Origin: Acidimicrobiales bacterium
GTDB lineage: Bacteria; Actinomycetota; Acidimicrobiia; Acidimicrobiales; Ilumatobacteraceae
Reading direction: 5' to 3'
Length of the DNA: 6,615 bases
NCBI GenBank assembly: GCA_030830415.1
Contig: JAURNB010000045.1
Coordinates: 1 to 6,615, forward strand
In this document: positions 5,777 through 6,615 of the stretch, one piece after another
Numbering within the stretch: the first letter of the stretch is position 1
Layout of the letters: each line of letters starts with the position of its first letter
Notes under the pieces: model-generated
What the model saw: the letters and a program-made list of their open reading frames with translations, nothing else
Databases searched by the model: none
Told to the model about the DNA's origin: nothing
Program-made: the position numbers and the translations under genes

Positions 5777-6041
5777 GGTGAAAACCAGCGGCGTGACGCT
5801 CTTCTTCAGATTCGCCACCCCAGAAACCGTATTCGTGATTCTCGCGCGCAAAAGTGCGACAGGTATCGAGAACACTGCACGACATGCACACTTCACGAGC
5901 CATTGATTCGCGGCGCAAACGTGATTGCGGTCGTTCAGCTGCCGGAGGAAAGAACACCGTGGTGAGCCCACGACATGCACCTTCGTTCATCCATTTTTCT
6001 ACGGCGAAATCCCGCCGCGAATATGATTCCACTGCTGCCAT
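5736..6041 (-). CDS. WhiB-family Fe-S transcriptional regulator
   Basis: 101-residue WhiB-like protein, a family found only in actinobacteria and their phages that binds a 4Fe-4S cluster and acts with the housekeeping sigma factor. The cluster ligands are C23, C52, C55 and C61 (C-x28-C-x2-C-x5-C), in GACRG and VCMSCSVLDTC. The beta-turn motif is GFWGG (72-76), followed by ESEEER and a short tail with basic residues (RSR). The ATG at 6041 is preferred: a GGGGGG ribosome site lies 6 bases upstream, which is too close for the alternative GTG at 6044. A good promoter lies just upstream, so the gene is its own transcription unit and is not driven from the aldolase gene. Its last 12-13 codons overlap the end of prmA. 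The WhiB subgroup cannot be set from this sequence alone; the short length and simple tail resemble WhiB1/WhiB2-type members. Confidence 0.95.
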   Translation of the reverse strand: MAAVESYSRRDFAVEKWMNEGACRGLTTVFFPPAAERPQSRLRRESMAREVCMSCSVLDTCRTFARENHEYGFWGGESEEERHAAGFHLIAPIGVRSRAAG

Positions 6042-6047
6042 CACACA

Positions 6048-6053
6048 CCCCCC
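6048..6053 (-). promoter_or_regulatory. Ribosome binding site of the WhiB-like gene
   Basis: A run of six G residues on the minus strand ends 6 bases before the ATG at 6041. This decides the start in favour of the ATG over the GTG at 6044. Confidence 0.65.
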
Positions 6054-6079
6054 GATGTTGTGCCAAACTCCACACGCGA

Positions 6080-6108
6080 AGTGTACCTACATCTAACTCA
6101 ACAGTCAA
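6080..6108 (-). promoter_or_regulatory. Sigma-70-type promoter of the WhiB-like gene
   Basis: On the minus strand, TTGACT (6108-6103) and TACACT (6085-6080) are separated by exactly 17 bases, close to the consensus TTGACA-N17-TATAAT. Transcription should start near 6073, giving a leader of about 30 bases that contains the G-run ribosome site. It lies in the 82-base gap after the aldolase stop. Confidence 0.7.
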
Positions 6109-6123
6109 TTAAGTCGGTGTGCG

Positions 6124-6615
6124 TCAAGTTACTACGCGGTAAACAGCCTCGGCGAAAGCATCCACGTCACTGAGTTCGGTATCCCACGATGTCATCCAGC
6201 GCACGCGGTGTCGTGCAGGTTCCCAGTCCCAGAAAAATGACACCTCTCTCAGCTGTTCTGCATGTGCAGGCAAGATAGTGGGGTAGAGGCTGTTCACAGC
6301 TGGTGCATCGGGCAGTTCGAGTGTTGGAATGGAATGCACCGCGTTGAAAAGGGAAGCGGCCGCTCCATTTGCCGATGCTCCGAGTTGCACCCACAAATCG
6401 TTGTTGAGAACTGCCGCGAATTGAGCAGAAACAAAACGCATTTTGGATGGCAACTGTGTTGTTTGCTTGCGTGCGTATGGGGCATACCTCAATGCACGCT
6501 GAGCAGTCTCTAAAGAAAAGTCTTTGTACGTCTGCGGGCGACGAGCGCCTTGCGGAAAATAGAGAACAGCTTCGCCATACATCAAACCATTCTTTGTTCC
6601 GCCAAAGGTGAGCAC
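6124..6615 (-). CDS. Low-specificity threonine aldolase-like PLP enzyme, C-terminal part, 5' end cut by window edge
   Basis: The first visible codon is GTG at the window edge, read here as an internal Val; the frame stays open to the edge, so the gene continues to the right. The visible 164 codons (163 residues and stop) begin with VLTFGGTKNG, the hallmark of threonine aldolases in the beta-eliminating-lyase family. The lysine in GGTKNG (residue 8) forms the Schiff base with pyridoxal phosphate. The enzyme cleaves L-threonine or L-allo-threonine into glycine and acetaldehyde. Further family features are the helix SKMRFVSAQFAAVL (57-70), the LWVQLGASANGAAASL segment (74-89) and the small domain ending in VRWMTSWDTELSDVDAFAE. 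The N-terminal half, about 190 residues by family length, is missing. No terminator is seen after the stop; the WhiB promoter follows directly. Confidence 0.9.
   Translation of the reverse strand: MLTFGGTKNGLMYGEAVLYFPQGARRPQTYKDFSLETAQRALRYAPYARKQTTQLPSKMRFVSAQFAAVLNNDLWVQLGASANGAAASLFNAVHSIPTLELPDAPAVNSLYPTILPAHAEQLREVSFFWDWEPARHRVRWMTSWDTELSDVDAFAEAVYRVVT

Noticed and set aside
5854..6096. 80-codon plus-strand frame
   Set aside because: Antisense to the WhiB-like gene, whose four cysteines and GFWGG motif prove the other strand.

Overview
The window looks like ordinary chromosomal DNA from an actinobacterium of intermediate GC content, most likely from the Acidimicrobiia or Ilumatobacter-like aquatic lineages. 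The evidence is a WhiB-family Fe-S regulator, a long-type ThyX-like protein, a very acidic protein with a C-terminal cysteine cluster, and a small protein ending in a helical module common in actinobacteria. The placement within Acidimicrobiia is inferred from remembered protein resemblance, not from a search. There is no rRNA, tRNA, CRISPR array, transposase or phage gene, and no gene-free stretch longer than about 165 bases.

Layout, left to right. (1) Positions 1-627, plus strand: the C-terminal part of a FAD-dependent thymidylate synthase-like protein, cut by the left edge. (2) Positions 792-2129, plus strand: a tight three-gene cluster made of an acidic protein with a putative zinc ribbon, a 113-residue helical protein and a GNAT-like acyltransferase. 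(3) Positions 2126-4265, minus strand: a 438-residue protein of unknown function followed by a crotonase-family enoyl-CoA hydratase, which converges on the GNAT gene. (4) Positions 4357-5776, plus strand: a gamma-carbonic-anhydrase-like hexapeptide protein overlapping prmA, the ribosomal protein L11 methyltransferase. (5) Positions 5736-6615, minus strand: a WhiB-like gene with a clear sigma-70-type promoter, and the C-terminal part of a threonine aldolase cut by the right edge.

The genes are densely packed. Two co-directional pairs overlap by exactly 8 bases (1671-1678 and 4871-4878). Two convergent pairs overlap at their 3' ends, by 4 and 41 bases. The 91-base gap at 4266-4356 is the only divergent intergenic region and must hold promoters for both sides. 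On the plus side a TANNNT box sits so close to the GTG start that a leaderless mRNA is likely.

No clear new multi-gene system is visible. The parts most worth a second look are the 438-residue unknown protein (small beta-rich N-domain, basic disordered linker, helical C-terminal region), the acidic/cysteine protein with its two small partners, the replaced third metal-ligand position in the carbonic anhydrase homologue, and the 41-base overlap of prmA with the WhiB gene.
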